Shown piece by piece: positions 1 to 8,534 of a DNA stretch of 35,562 bases. Positions within the stretch are counted from its first letter, which is position 1, and each line of letters starts with the position of its first letter. The position numbers and the translations under genes are program-made. The DNA comes from Thermococcus celericrescens (lineage in GTDB: Archaea; Methanobacteriota_B; Thermococci; Thermococcales; Thermococcaceae), in assembly GCF_001484195.1 (NCBI RefSeq), contig NZ_LLYW01000021.1, forward strand, positions 1 to 35,562. Direction: 5' to 3'. The notes beneath the pieces were generated by a model that worked only from the letters and a program-made list of their open reading frames with translations, was not told where the DNA came from and ran no database searches.

Positions 1-275
1 CCCGTCTCGATCAGCCTCACCCCCTCCCCCTCCGCCGCGGGCGGGAGTTCATCGAGGCGGTTGAACCCGGCCTGAACGCCGAGCAGAATGCTCTCTCCGA
101 GGTACTTTCCGAAGCAGTCCATGGGCATTCTCACTACCCTTTCGAAGAAGTAGTTCCTCTCGAAGGCCTCCGCAACGGCTTCAAAGGCCCTGAGATTGCC
201 CCGGTGAAGCACCCTGCTGGCTGAGGCGACGAGCAGGGGGTGGAGCAGGTGCCTCCTCTTGTCCGTGACTATTAC
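1..275 (-). pseudogene. 5'-interrupted gene of unknown function, partial (runs off window)
   Basis: An open frame without stops reads on the minus strand from 275 to base 1 (about 91 codons, beginning VIVTDKRRHLL). It has no usable start codon of its own. Removing the tnpB element at 276-1725 joins it in frame to a GTG AAG ACG at 1734-1726, giving an N-terminus MKTVIVTDKRRH. A TATA-like AATAATTTAA lies upstream at about 1757-1767 (minus sense). The gene therefore appears to have been cut between codons 3 and 4 by the transposon and separated from its promoter and start. I do not recognise the family: the visible part is a soluble, mixed alpha/beta-looking sequence. Internal GTG or ATG codons could allow a shortened product, but nothing supports that. 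Confidence 0.6.
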
Positions 276-1725
276 CTTTTTCTCTCGAAAGCTTCACCCT
301 TCAAGGTGGGGATGCGGTGAACCGCCCAACAGCCCTCAAAGAGGAAAGCAAACTATTTTAAAGCCTAAGAACAATACCATACTTTGGAATGAGGCGAGCA
401 GTAACGGTAAAACTCCAACCCTCAAAGGAACAGGAGAAAACACTCTTCGAGTTAGCCGATACTGGAGCTAAAGTCTGGAACCGAGTGAATTATCTGAGAA
501 GACGAGAATTCTTTGAAGGCAAGCCCGTGGACTTCCTCAAAACCGAGAAGATAGTTTATGAAGAGTTTAAGAAGGAAATCGGCTCGGCAACAGTCCAGCA
601 AATCTGCAGGAAGAACGCTGAAAGCTGGAGAAGCTTCTTTTCCCTCCTCAGGAAAAGGCGGAATGGAGAACTACCCGAATGGCTCAAACCAAAACCCCCA
701 AACTACATCAAAGAAGGAGGCTTAATAGTCCTCAGAAACGACCAGTACAGGATTGAAGACAACAGGTTAATCCTCAAGGGACTCGGAAAGTTCAAACGCC
801 TCGAAGTCCAGTTTAAAGGCAGGATACACTTCAAAGGCAAGCAGGGGAGACTGGAAATCACCTACGATACCGTTAAGCAGAAGTGGTATGCTCACGTCAG
901 CTTTACCGTGGAAAAGAAACTGGTCAATGATAAATGGGTGAGAGTTCCAAGACGACCGTTAGGCAACCTCTCCGCTGGAATTGACTTGGGAGTGAACAAT
1001 CTCATGGCCGTTTACGTTGAAAACGGCGAAAGCTTCCTTGTGAACGGAAGACCATTAAAGTCAATCGCCTTTTACTGGCGGAAGAGGATTGCAGAGTATC
1101 AGTCCAAAATCAACAAAAGCGGTGCAAAGAAGAGTAAGAACCTCAAGAGGATGCACGAGAAAGCCAAACTCCAGGCGAGGCATTACATTAACACTGCCGT
1201 AAGGCAAACCCTTGAGAGGCTTTATCAGTTGGGCGTTGGCAGGATTGTCATTGGTTATCCAAAAGGAATCGCCAGAAACTCTGAGAAGAGCAGGAAACAA
1301 AACTTCCTCCTCTCTCACGTTTGGCGGTTCAATTATGTTATCAAACGCTTGAAGGAAGTGGCTGAGGAGTATGGCATCGTTGTTGAGGTTGTTGGTGAGG
1401 CTTTTACTTCTAAGCTTTGCCCTGTCTGCGGGAAGCCCCACGAGGGGGCGAGATTTGTTCGTGGTTTGTTTAAGTGTCCCGTGACGGGGCTTGTGTTTAA
1501 TGCGGATTTAGTTGGTGCTTTCAATATCTTGAGGAAGGCCGTAAAAACCATAACCCCGAGCCTCTCCGCTTTAGCGGGAGGTAGGGGTAACTGGCCTAAG
1601 ACCTGGCCGGAGGGGTCGAAGACCCAAGTTAGTTTGGGCTTTAATGAAACCCCTCAAACCTCCCCGTCAATGGTGAGGGGTTAACTCGTTGGAACCCTCA
1701 CCCATCACGGCGAGGAGGAGGTCAG
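276..1725 (+). mobile_element. tnpB-only IS200/IS605-family element, complete
   Basis: The left boundary follows TTAC (272-275), and the left end resembles the left end at 35146 (both run C/T-rich, then GAAAGC, then a GGGGATGC block). The right end reads GAGGGGTTAA, GTTGGAACCC and GAGGAGGTCAG, shared with the minus-strand element at 12882-13206. Setting the right boundary at 1725 restores the reading frame of the interrupted minus-strand gene exactly, with no target duplication. This matches the known behaviour of IS200/IS605 elements, which insert 3' of a short target motif without duplicating it. No tnpA is inside, so movement would need a TnpA in trans, such as the one starting at 35267. 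Confidence 0.85.
389..1684 (+). CDS. tnpB: TnpB, RNA-guided nuclease of an IS605-type element
   Basis: 431 aa, the usual length for archaeal TnpB. It starts MRRAVTVKLQPS and has an N-terminal helical and beta-barrel region followed by a RuvC-like nuclease. Visible catalytic residues are Asp near 199 (GIDLGVNN), Glu near 337 (VVGEAFTSK) and Asp near 372 (FNADLVGA), so the D-E-D set is intact. The zinc-ribbon has CPVC near 344-347 but KCPVT near 362-365, so the fourth Cys is replaced by Thr. This may be a lineage variant. By family knowledge, TnpB is guided by a right-end (omega/re) RNA and cuts DNA next to the target motif, here expected to be TTAC. The basic C-terminal tail overlaps the presumed guide-RNA scaffold. 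Confidence 0.93.
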   Translation: MRRAVTVKLQPSKEQEKTLFELADTGAKVWNRVNYLRRREFFEGKPVDFLKTEKIVYEEFKKEIGSATVQQICRKNAESWRSFFSLLRKRRNGELPEWLKPKPPNYIKEGGLIVLRNDQYRIEDNRLILKGLGKFKRLEVQFKGRIHFKGKQGRLEITYDTVKQKWYAHVSFTVEKKLVNDKWVRVPRRPLGNLSAGIDLGVNNLMAVYVENGESFLVNGRPLKSIAFYWRKRIAEYQSKINKSGAKKSKNLKRMHEKAKLQARHYINTAVRQTLERLYQLGVGRIVIGYPKGIARNSEKSRKQNFLLSHVWRFNYVIKRLKEVAEEYGIVVEVVGEAFTSKLCPVCGKPHEGARFVRGLFKCPVTGLVFNADLVGAFNILRKAVKTITPSLSALAGGRGNWPKTWPEGSKTQVSLGFNETPQTSPSMVRG

Positions 1726-1741
1726 CGTCTTCACGGCCCGT
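1590..1741 (+). ncRNA. predicted right-end omegaRNA (reRNA) of the tnpB element
   Basis: In this family the guide RNA is made from the 3' end of tnpB and the transposon right end, with the guide taken from flanking DNA just past the boundary. Here the scaffold would cover the tnpB tail and the conserved GAGGGGTTAA / GTTGGAACCC / GAGGAGGTCAG block to 1725. The guide would begin with CGTCTTCACGGCCCG at 1726. The right-end block is conserved between this element and the one at 12882-13206 even beyond the tnpB stop, which fits RNA-level constraint. The 5' end is a guess. Confidence 0.4.
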
Positions 1742-1825
1742 CTTTTGAGTGAGGCCTTAAATTATTTTCCCCGGTCGTAACGTTCCACCTTATTCAAACC
1801 TGGTTACTCCTGTCCCGTTTTGACA

Positions 1826-1883
1826 CGAAAGCGTTAAAAAGAGCATCCATCAACTGGGTTGCTACGTCAAATAATCCGGAGGT
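1826..1883 (+). promoter_or_regulatory. promoter and RBS of the OB-fold operon
   Basis: A BRE-like CGAAAGC followed by a TATA box GTTAAAAAG (1833-1841) predicts a start near 1865. A strong Shine-Dalgarno CGGAGGT at 1877-1883 lies 6 bases before the ATG at 1890 and fixes that start. The short stretch 1735-1825 also carries the TATA-like sequence of the interrupted minus-strand gene, so the region was probably a divergent promoter. Confidence 0.6.
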
Positions 1884-1889
1884 CTGCTC

Positions 1890-4865
1890 ATGTCAGGGAA
1901 GAAGGGTGAGAAAAAGCTCTACTACCACGGACTCAAGGAGCAGAAGAAGCTCAACGTATCGAGGCTCAAATACCTCTCGATTCTCCTGTCTGTAATCGGC
2001 GTCGCCGTTCTGCTCGTTGCCGCCCAGAGCGCCCAGGCACCGCTCGTCAGGGTGAGCGACGTCTACGGCAACTACCTGATGAACTACGCCGTCGTCAGGA
2101 TAAACGGAACGGTCGTTACGGTGCCCTACGTCTCTCAGACCGGCGGGAAGCTCGGCCTCACCTTCACGGTGGACGACGGAACGGGGCAGATAGACGTCAG
2201 GGTCTACTCCCCGCTCGCCGATGAGATGATACGGAAGGGTCTCGTTCCCTTCCCCGGCGACGAGGTGACGGCCGAGGTTCAGCTCCGCGTGAGGGAAACC
2301 TACACCTACTCGATGCTTCAGTACCTCGACGGCCTGAATTTCCGCTCGAAACTCTACTCCGATAATCCGCCCATCGTCAAGTCCCTCAACGCCAACATGA
2401 GCGGCTCCTACGTGGCCGTTGAGGGCATCGTCACCGAGTTCTCCAACGTCAGCTCCGGCTACCTGATGACCGTCGATACCGGCGACTCCCTTGTTTCCGT
2501 GCTCGTCCCGAGGGTTCTTCTCGTCTTCAACAACCTCTCCGTCAAGGTCGGCGACACCCTCTACGCCCCTGGAATAGTCTACCTCTACAAGGGCACTTCG
2601 CCGGAGATAGTCGTCAGGAACATCACCCGGCTCTCGGTGACCCCGATCGAAGAAGCTCCCGTCGTTCCGATAGGCGAGGCACCCAACTATCCGGGAATGG
2701 TCATGGCCGTTGAGGGAACGCTCGCTGGAATAACCTACGAGAACGGCCGCTACGTTCTGACCCTCACCGATGGAGAAGACTACCTCGACGCCCTCGTCCC
2801 GAGGGACATTCTCCCGAACCTCAACCCCTTCAACGCCTCGAGCGAGAGCACGGTCAGGGTCGCGGGAAGAATGGGGGACGACGGCAGGCTCGTTGCGGCC
2901 TACCTGGAGGTCGCCAAGCCCATGAAGATGGAGTTCAAGCCCATCGGAACCCTGACCCTCGACATGCGCGGCTCGATAGCGGCCGTGAGGGGCAACATCG
3001 AGGAGGTCGATAGAATAGGCTCGAACCTTAAGCTCGTCATCGACGACGGAACCGGAAGGCTGGACGTCTTCATCCCCTCGGCCGCCCTCGCGGAGCTCTC
3101 CAACGAGACGATGGCTCAGCTTAAGGTCGGCCTTGGAGTCGAGGTCGCCGGCTACCTCGAGGAGTACCGCGGAAAGCTTGAGGTGGTCGTTTACACCGGA
3201 GGTGGAATAAAGGCCCTCGGAGAGCCGCTCCCGCCGGAGGAGATAGAGCTCCCGAAGGTCACCGCGGCTCGGCTCGCTGACTATGAGGGCCAGCTCGTGG
3301 ATTTCGCGGGTTCAATCGAGGGCGTAACCTACGCCAACGGCACCTACTACCTCACCGTGGACGGCGTTAAGGCTTCGCTCCCGAGGGAGGCCTTGCTGAA
3401 CCTCAACCCGCTCGAGGTCGGAACCGGGAGTCAGGTCACGGTCAGGGGCCTGGTGGCTGGAGAGAACCTCGTGAAGGGCGAGAACCTCACCGTTGAGGTG
3501 CCGATAGCCCCGATTCCTCTCAAGCCCGACGAGGTTACCCCCGAGATGGAGGGCCAGCTCGTCGCGGTCGTTGGTAAAGTAACCGACGTGGCCAACCTCA
3601 GCGGCAACCTCAAGATAGTCGTCGGCAACCTTCCGGTCTTCGTGCCGCGCTCAACCGCCAACGAGCTGGCCTACGTCCCGGCCAAGGGCGACCTGGTGCA
3701 GATCGGCGGATACGTTGAAATCTACCGCGACGAGCCGGAGGTAGTGCTCTTCAACCCTGCCTCAATCGAGAAGATTGAGCAGGCTGGGCCCGTTGAGGGT
3801 ACCGTCTCCGACCTGAAGACCGCAATGGAACCCCTCCTCCTGACGGTTACGTGGGACTCAATTGCCTACCAGAAACCCGACTACGCCCTGACTTTCCACG
3901 ACTCCACCGGAAGCGCAACCCTGCTTGCCGAGCGCTCCCTCCTGCCCAACCCGCTTAAAGCAGGAACGGGCAGCACGCTGAGGGTGATAGCCGACCCGCT
4001 CTCCGGCAGGATAACCGCGCTGAACGTCACAAATGCCAGGCCCTCGCCGCTGGTCAGGACCGGCTCGGTGGACCTCTCGATGAAGGGCAAAACCATAACC
4101 GTGAACGGAACGGTTTCGAGCCTCTTCACCCTCGGAAGCAATCTCAAGCTGACTGTAGATGACGGAAGCGGCGGAATAGCGGTCTTCATACCCGGCGGCG
4201 CCAACCTGAGCGTCGAGAAGGGTCAGAGCGTTACCCTCGCTGGCTACGTGGACGAGTACGACGGCGAGGCCGAGGTTATAGTCTACGACCTCGATGCGGT
4301 CGTGGCGGCGGAGAAGCCCTCAGGAGGAACCGCGGGAATCGGAGAGGTGAAGGTCTCGGAGCTTTCCGCCGCCACCGGAAGGGTGAACCTCACCGTCACC
4401 TGGGATGGGTTGAGCTACGAGGACGGCTACGTCATGAAGGTCCACGACGACACCGGAAGCGCTGAGCTGTCAGTCTCGCGCGATGTCCTCCCCGACCTGA
4501 GGGAAGCGGGAACTGGAAGCACGCTGAGGATAACCTACAACGCCGACTCCGGTGAGGTGGTTTCCATAACCGTCGTCGAGGCGGTTCCGGCGGAGGAATT
4601 AAGGACGGGTGACGTTACCCTGAACCTCCTCGGAACGACTGTGGTCGTTGAGGGAACCGTGGTGGACGTCTACACCGGCAGCACCTTTGTCAAGCTGACC
4701 ATCGACGACGGAAGCGGAGAGCTGGTGGTCTTTATACCCAAGAGCGTGGCAGGGGACTTAACCTTCAGCGAGGGTCAGACGGTCAGGATTGCGGGCTACG
4801 TTGCCGAGTACAAGGGAACCGTTGAGGTCATTCCTTACAGGAGTGACTGCATTGAGGTGAGGTGA
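1890..4865 (+). CDS. membrane-anchored multi-OB-fold repeat protein
   Basis: 991 aa. A basic N-terminus (KKGEKKLYYHGLKEQKK) precedes one hydrophobic segment at about residues 28-47. The rest is predicted to lie outside the membrane. It is built from roughly ten tandem OB-fold-like units spaced about 85-100 residues apart. Each is marked by a strand such as VDDGTGQIDV (near 93), IDDGTGRLDVFIP (near 384), VDDGSGGIAVFIP (near 756) or IDDGSGELVVFIP (near 938), followed by a GYxxEYxGxxEV strand. Two unit types alternate, one ending in VFIP and one resembling HDDTGSAxLxxxxxLP. OB-folds of this tRNA_anti type usually bind nucleic acid or oligosaccharide; the ligand here is unknown. The stop overlaps the start of the next gene (TGATG), and the third gene of the operon also contains an OB-fold. 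Confidence 0.8.
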   Translation: MSGKKGEKKLYYHGLKEQKKLNVSRLKYLSILLSVIGVAVLLVAAQSAQAPLVRVSDVYGNYLMNYAVVRINGTVVTVPYVSQTGGKLGLTFTVDDGTGQIDVRVYSPLADEMIRKGLVPFPGDEVTAEVQLRVRETYTYSMLQYLDGLNFRSKLYSDNPPIVKSLNANMSGSYVAVEGIVTEFSNVSSGYLMTVDTGDSLVSVLVPRVLLVFNNLSVKVGDTLYAPGIVYLYKGTSPEIVVRNITRLSVTPIEEAPVVPIGEAPNYPGMVMAVEGTLAGITYENGRYVLTLTDGEDYLDALVPRDILPNLNPFNASSESTVRVAGRMGDDGRLVAAYLEVAKPMKMEFKPIGTLTLDMRGSIAAVRGNIEEVDRIGSNLKLVIDDGTGRLDVFIPSAALAELSNETMAQLKVGLGVEVAGYLEEYRGKLEVVVYTGGGIKALGEPLPPEEIELPKVTAARLADYEGQLVDFAGSIEGVTYANGTYYLTVDGVKASLPREALLNLNPLEVGTGSQVTVRGLVAGENLVKGENLTVEVPIAPIPLKPDEVTPEMEGQLVAVVGKVTDVANLSGNLKIVVGNLPVFVPRSTANELAYVPAKGDLVQIGGYVEIYRDEPEVVLFNPASIEKIEQAGPVEGTVSDLKTAMEPLLLTVTWDSIAYQKPDYALTFHDSTGSATLLAERSLLPNPLKAGTGSTLRVIADPLSGRITALNVTNARPSPLVRTGSVDLSMKGKTITVNGTVSSLFTLGSNLKLTVDDGSGGIAVFIPGGANLSVEKGQSVTLAGYVDEYDGEAEVIVYDLDAVVAAEKPSGGTAGIGEVKVSELSAATGRVNLTVTWDGLSYEDGYVMKVHDDTGSAELSVSRDVLPDLREAGTGSTLRITYNADSGEVVSITVVEAVPAEELRTGDVTLNLLGTTVVVEGTVVDVYTGSTFVKLTIDDGSGELVVFIPKSVAGDLTFSEGQTVRIAGYVAEYKGTVEVIPYRSDCIEVR

Positions 4866-6193
4866 TGGCCATGGTTCCCCTTTCAGACCTTTTAATCTGG
4901 TCCCTCGCGGGGGTGCTCTTCGGCGCCCTCATATCCTGGATCCCGGGCTTCCACATATTCAACATAATGGCCCTACTCGTTGCTGTCTTCGGCGTTGGCG
5001 AGCTGATGCCGGTTCAGGCCTTTCCCTTCTTCGCCATCGGCGCCATAGTTGCCTACGCCTACGTGAGCGCGATATCGAGCGTCTACTTCAGCGTCGCCGA
5101 TGAGAGCGCCGTCTTCCTCCTCTTCCCCACACAGCGCTACCTCCTCCTTGGTAGAGGCCACGAGGCGGTCCTGCTCTACCTCATCGGAGCGGTAGCGGGA
5201 ACCCTCTTCCTCGTCCTTGGGGCCCTCTTCATCTTCCCGAGGGTTCTCCCGCCAATCTACCAGGCCACTAGTCCGTACATCACTTACTTCCTCGTCGCCA
5301 TAGTGGTCTTCATGTTCATGAGCGAGTGGCCCAAGGAGGGCGACCGCGGAAGGACTCCGGCAGAGAGGCTCTGGCTGGCCTGGAGACAGATACTCGGCGG
5401 AATCCTGGTGTTCTTCCTCTCCGGCCTCTTGGGCTTCATAGTCATGAACACCAACCTCCTGCCGACGACGAGCGCCTACACCAGGCTCACGCCGATGTTC
5501 ATAGGCTTCTTCGGAATGTCCTGGGTGATACTCAACATACTCTCCAACCCGCCGATGCTCGAGCAGGTTCCCGATGATAGGGTTGAGAGTAGCCTCTACA
5601 ACACCCTCAAGGCCAGCTTCGGCGGCGCCCTCGGAGGAACCATAGCGGCCGTTTACCCGATAATCACCGGTGGAATGGGAGCTTTGATAGCGGGCCACAT
5701 GACGAGCCAGCGCGGAGACGACGCCTTCATCATAAGCCAGGGTGTGAACAGGGTCATCTACTACGTCGGAGCCTTCACGCTCCTCTTCCTGCCCCAGCTG
5801 AGGCTCACGAGGGGAGCTGCTGCCTGGCTGGTGAGTTCAATCTACACCCCCAAGAGCTACGCGGAATACTTGGCCGCGATAGGCGTTATCCTGCTCAGCG
5901 CGGGCATAAGCTTCCTCTTCACCTACTACCTCTCCAGGTTCCTAGCCAGGAGCTTCAACGTCGTCCACATCAAGAAGCTCTCCTACGTTGTCGCGGTGAC
6001 GCTCGTCGTCATCTCCTACCTCCTCACTGGACCGATGGGGCTGGCGGTGCTCTTCGTCTCGACGGCGATAGGAATGATGGCGGCTGCTTTCAACACCAGG
6101 AGGAGCTACTGCCTCGGCGGACTTATCCTGCCTGTGCTCATCAGCATGACAGGCCACACCGGCTACTTCATGTCCCTGCTCGGACTGGGGTGA
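4865..6193 (+). CDS. TctA/DUF112-like polytopic membrane protein
   Basis: 442 aa from the ATG at 4865, which overlaps the upstream stop and follows the RBS GAGGTGAG. It has about ten to twelve hydrophobic segments. An early PGFHIFN motif, a mid-protein GGALGGTIAAVYPIITGGMGALIAGHM stretch (glycine-rich re-entrant type) and the overall length match archaeal members of the TctA/DUF112 permease family (tripartite tricarboxylate transporter large subunit). No TctB or TctC partner is nearby, so it would act without the usual binding protein unless the OB-fold repeat protein plays that part. Substrate unknown. The next gene starts 7 bases downstream, so it is co-transcribed. Confidence 0.7.
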   Translation: MAMVPLSDLLIWSLAGVLFGALISWIPGFHIFNIMALLVAVFGVGELMPVQAFPFFAIGAIVAYAYVSAISSVYFSVADESAVFLLFPTQRYLLLGRGHEAVLLYLIGAVAGTLFLVLGALFIFPRVLPPIYQATSPYITYFLVAIVVFMFMSEWPKEGDRGRTPAERLWLAWRQILGGILVFFLSGLLGFIVMNTNLLPTTSAYTRLTPMFIGFFGMSWVILNILSNPPMLEQVPDDRVESSLYNTLKASFGGALGGTIAAVYPIITGGMGALIAGHMTSQRGDDAFIISQGVNRVIYYVGAFTLLFLPQLRLTRGAAAWLVSSIYTPKSYAEYLAAIGVILLSAGISFLFTYYLSRFLARSFNVVHIKKLSYVVAVTLVVISYLLTGPMGLAVLFVSTAIGMMAAAFNTRRSYCLGGLILPVLISMTGHTGYFMSLLGLG

Positions 6194-6199
6194 TGGAAG

Positions 6200-7600
6200 A
6201 TGAGGGGATTCACCCACTACATCTCGGGCCTCGCGGCGGCGACCTTCTTCGCTGCCCTCGTCGGTGATTTAAGGCTGGGCATACTCATTCCGGTCATAGC
6301 GGCTGCCGCCGCCTACTTCCCTGACTTCGTGGACTTCAAGTTCGGAAAGTTCCTGGCGAGAAGGGACTACGAGATAGACCCTGCCCCCTGGGACGAGAAG
6401 AAGCACTACGCGCCGAAGCTCGTTAGGGTAAGCGAGCTGAGCGAGGAAAACCGCTACCAGTTCTTTGCCATTGAGGGCAAGGTCGAGGAGATACTGGCGA
6501 GGGGCTCTGGAAAGGTCTCCTACAGGGTTCTCCGCGAGGACGGAAGCGAGGAGACCGTCACGGAGAGCTACAACAGCATAATCTTCACGCTCAACGACGG
6601 AACCGGAAAGATAACCGTTGAGGCCTTCGGCGACGACTACGAGTTCTTCGAGGAGGAGTTCGGAAAAATCGAGGAGGGCAAGAAGCTACTTGTCTTCGGC
6701 TACGTCGATGTCGAGGAGGACTGCTCGCTCAAGCTCGTCGTCAGCGATGCACCCCACCCGCAGGGCATAGCGGACACCATAGCGAGGGCCATTGAGGAGG
6801 CCTATCGTGAGGGCGAGAGGATAGTCAAGATACACAACATTCGCCTCCCCGGCGACGTTTACAGGCGCTTCTGGGTTCACCTCGACCCGCCCAAGAGGGA
6901 AGTCCGCGTCGAGATGGGGCCGATAGTAACGCCAGGTGGCGTTGCCATAGGCGGCGACGTTCCTGAGTACAGGAAGTACGGCATAGCCAAGGTGGGCGTG
7001 CCCTTCATTAAGACCTATCCAAAGCCCACCAGGATAGACTCATTCTCAGGCCCGGAGATAGCCTTCAGGAGGGCTGAGTTCAAGGGCAAGACGGTCGTCA
7101 AGGACAGGTTCCTGCCCTGGCACCACGGCTTCAGCCACTCCCTCACGATGGGCATGATAATAGGCCTCGTCGTCTTCGCTTTCTTCAAGCTGATCGGCTA
7201 TGAGCACGCGACGGAGCTTGCCCTCGCTTCGATGATCGGTCAGTGGCTCCACGTCTTCGAGGACCAGCTCGGCTTCATGGGAAGCAACCTGCTCCCGCCG
7301 ATAACCAAGGACGTCGTTCCGGGCTTCAAGCTCGGAGAAAGCGGCAGCGGTTTGACCAACTTCTCGACGGCCTGGTTGATGATAGCCTTCATGATATGGA
7401 ACTTCAACCGCTTCACTGACCCGAGGCCTATACCAATAAGCGACGCCAAACTGCTGCTCCTCCTGGCCTGGCCGTCGATAATAGGCTTTGGAATAGCAAT
7501 AGTCAAGAGCTTCAGGCTTAGAAGGGAAATCTCGGAGCTCATGGATTACTACACCAATCTCGAAGCCTTTGAGGAGCTGGAAGAGGTCGGAGGGATTTAA
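6200..7600 (+). CDS. YdjM-type membrane metal-dependent hydrolase with inserted OB-fold
   Basis: 466 aa. The N-terminal part has a His (MRGFTHYISG), membrane segments and PDFVDF. A soluble insertion at about residues 75-185 resembles an OB-fold (FTLNDGTGKITVEAFG, then VFGYVDVEEDCSLKLVV). The C-terminal half returns to the hydrolase signature with WHHGFSHSL, GQWLHVFEDQLGFMGSNLLPP and further membrane segments. The conserved His/Asp set matches the YdjM/DUF457 group of membrane metal-dependent hydrolases, whose substrates are mostly unknown. It is the last gene of the operon and ends overlapping the convergent methyltransferase gene by 4 bases. The shared OB-fold motif with the first gene suggests a common ligand. 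Confidence 0.7.
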   Translation: MRGFTHYISGLAAATFFAALVGDLRLGILIPVIAAAAAYFPDFVDFKFGKFLARRDYEIDPAPWDEKKHYAPKLVRVSELSEENRYQFFAIEGKVEEILARGSGKVSYRVLREDGSEETVTESYNSIIFTLNDGTGKITVEAFGDDYEFFEEEFGKIEEGKKLLVFGYVDVEEDCSLKLVVSDAPHPQGIADTIARAIEEAYREGERIVKIHNIRLPGDVYRRFWVHLDPPKREVRVEMGPIVTPGGVAIGGDVPEYRKYGIAKVGVPFIKTYPKPTRIDSFSGPEIAFRRAEFKGKTVVKDRFLPWHHGFSHSLTMGMIIGLVVFAFFKLIGYEHATELALASMIGQWLHVFEDQLGFMGSNLLPPITKDVVPGFKLGESGSGLTNFSTAWLMIAFMIWNFNRFTDPRPIPISDAKLLLLLAWPSIIGFGIAIVKSFRLRREISELMDYYTNLEAFEELEEVGGI

Positions 7601-8454
7601 TTCTTCCCTCCTTTGTTTTCCGGTTTCCTTCCCATAACCCCGAGCGCCTCCTCGACCCTTCTAACCCCGGCGAAGCCTGCCCTTCTCAGTCTCTCCATGA
7701 CGCCCTTCTGCAGGTCCTTCTTCCGATACTTCTTCCCTGGGTTGCCGACGTAGTGGAAGAGCCTCCCACCGGGTTTAAGAACCCTGAACAGTTCGCGGTA
7801 GAACTCTTCGGAGTAGAGTTGCCCGGCCAGAGAAAAGCGCGGTGGGTCGTGGATTATCACGTCAAAGCTCTCGTCCTTGAACTTCTTCACGACCTCGAAA
7901 GCGTCGCCCTGAATCACCTGAATCTTTCCGCCGGTGAAGAGCTCTCTGCTCCAGGGGTTTATCCTGGCGAGTTCGAGCACGTTCGGGTCCTTCTCGATGG
8001 TTATGACGTACGCCCCGCGCTTCGAGGCTTCTATGGCCGTGTATCCCAGCCCCATGCAGGTGTCGAGAACCGTTTCGCCCTCTCTCGGTTTTACGGCGTT
8101 CACCTTGTTCCTCGTGTCCTGGAGGGGGTTTACCTCCTTCGTGCGGTGCATTCTGATGCCGTTTATCTCAATCGTGGGCGGAATCGTCGGGACGAGCTTG
8201 TAGAAGTGCTCTCCTGCGATGGCGGCTTTGTAAACGCCGTCCCTCACGAAGTAAACGCTACCCTCGTCCCTCGCGATCCTCTCGATGACGTCCCTCTCAA
8301 CCCTGGTTCCATCTGGGAACATGAACCCGTCCCCGTCGAGGGTTACCAGCCACGAACGGCTGGTTTTCCTCAGGTCGAGGTTGAGCCTCGCTCCGCCCTT
8401 CGCGAAGAGCAGTCTTCTCGCGTCTTTTGCGGTTAAAAAGTACAACTCGTCCAT
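7597..8454 (-). CDS. SAM-dependent methyltransferase, archaeal COG2521-like
   Basis: 285 aa. The N-terminal 110 residues form a small accessory domain. The class I methyltransferase fold follows, with motif I VLDTCMGLGYTA near 130, acidic motif II ITIEKDP near 155, a GDAFEV motif and the active-site DPPRFS near 205. The DPP(R/Y) motif is typical of amino-methylating enzymes on RNA, DNA or protein; it fits the archaeal 'predicted methyltransferase' group. The substrate cannot be told. The lysine-rich tail (ENKGGKN) is common at the end of archaeal RNA-acting enzymes. It has its own promoter, a TATA box reading CATATAAAAG on the minus strand at 8490-8499, and an RBS GGTGGAG just before the ATG. 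Confidence 0.8.
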   Translation of the reverse strand: MDELYFLTAKDARRLLFAKGGARLNLDLRKTSRSWLVTLDGDGFMFPDGTRVERDVIERIARDEGSVYFVRDGVYKAAIAGEHFYKLVPTIPPTIEINGIRMHRTKEVNPLQDTRNKVNAVKPREGETVLDTCMGLGYTAIEASKRGAYVITIEKDPNVLELARINPWSRELFTGGKIQVIQGDAFEVVKKFKDESFDVIIHDPPRFSLAGQLYSEEFYRELFRVLKPGGRLFHYVGNPGKKYRKKDLQKGVMERLRRAGFAGVRRVEEALGVMGRKPENKGGKN

Positions 8455-8489
8455 GAAACTCCACCACTTTGATGCATCTGTGGGCTACT

Positions 8490-8520
8490 CTTTTATATGA
8501 CTTCCGCCCAAATTATAAAT
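8490..8520. promoter_or_regulatory. divergent promoter between methyltransferase and KaiC-like gene
   Basis: Two AT-rich boxes, CTTTTATATG (8489-8498) and AATTATAAAT (8511-8520), lie between divergent starts at 8454 (minus) and 8535 (plus). The first reads as a good TATA box in both directions: about 36 bases from the minus ATG and 37 from the plus ATG. Which box serves which gene cannot be decided from sequence alone. Confidence 0.5.
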
Positions 8521-8534
8521 CGGGGTGTGTATCG

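Noticed and set aside
259-471. 70-aa ORF across the left end of the tnpB element
   Set aside because: It crosses the transposon boundary and overlaps tnpB in another frame, with no RBS.
4973-5698. Long minus-strand frame (241 aa) opposite the TctA-like gene
   Set aside because: A shadow frame of a GC-rich membrane protein gene: Glu/Asp/Arg-rich, no motifs, and the sense gene is clear.
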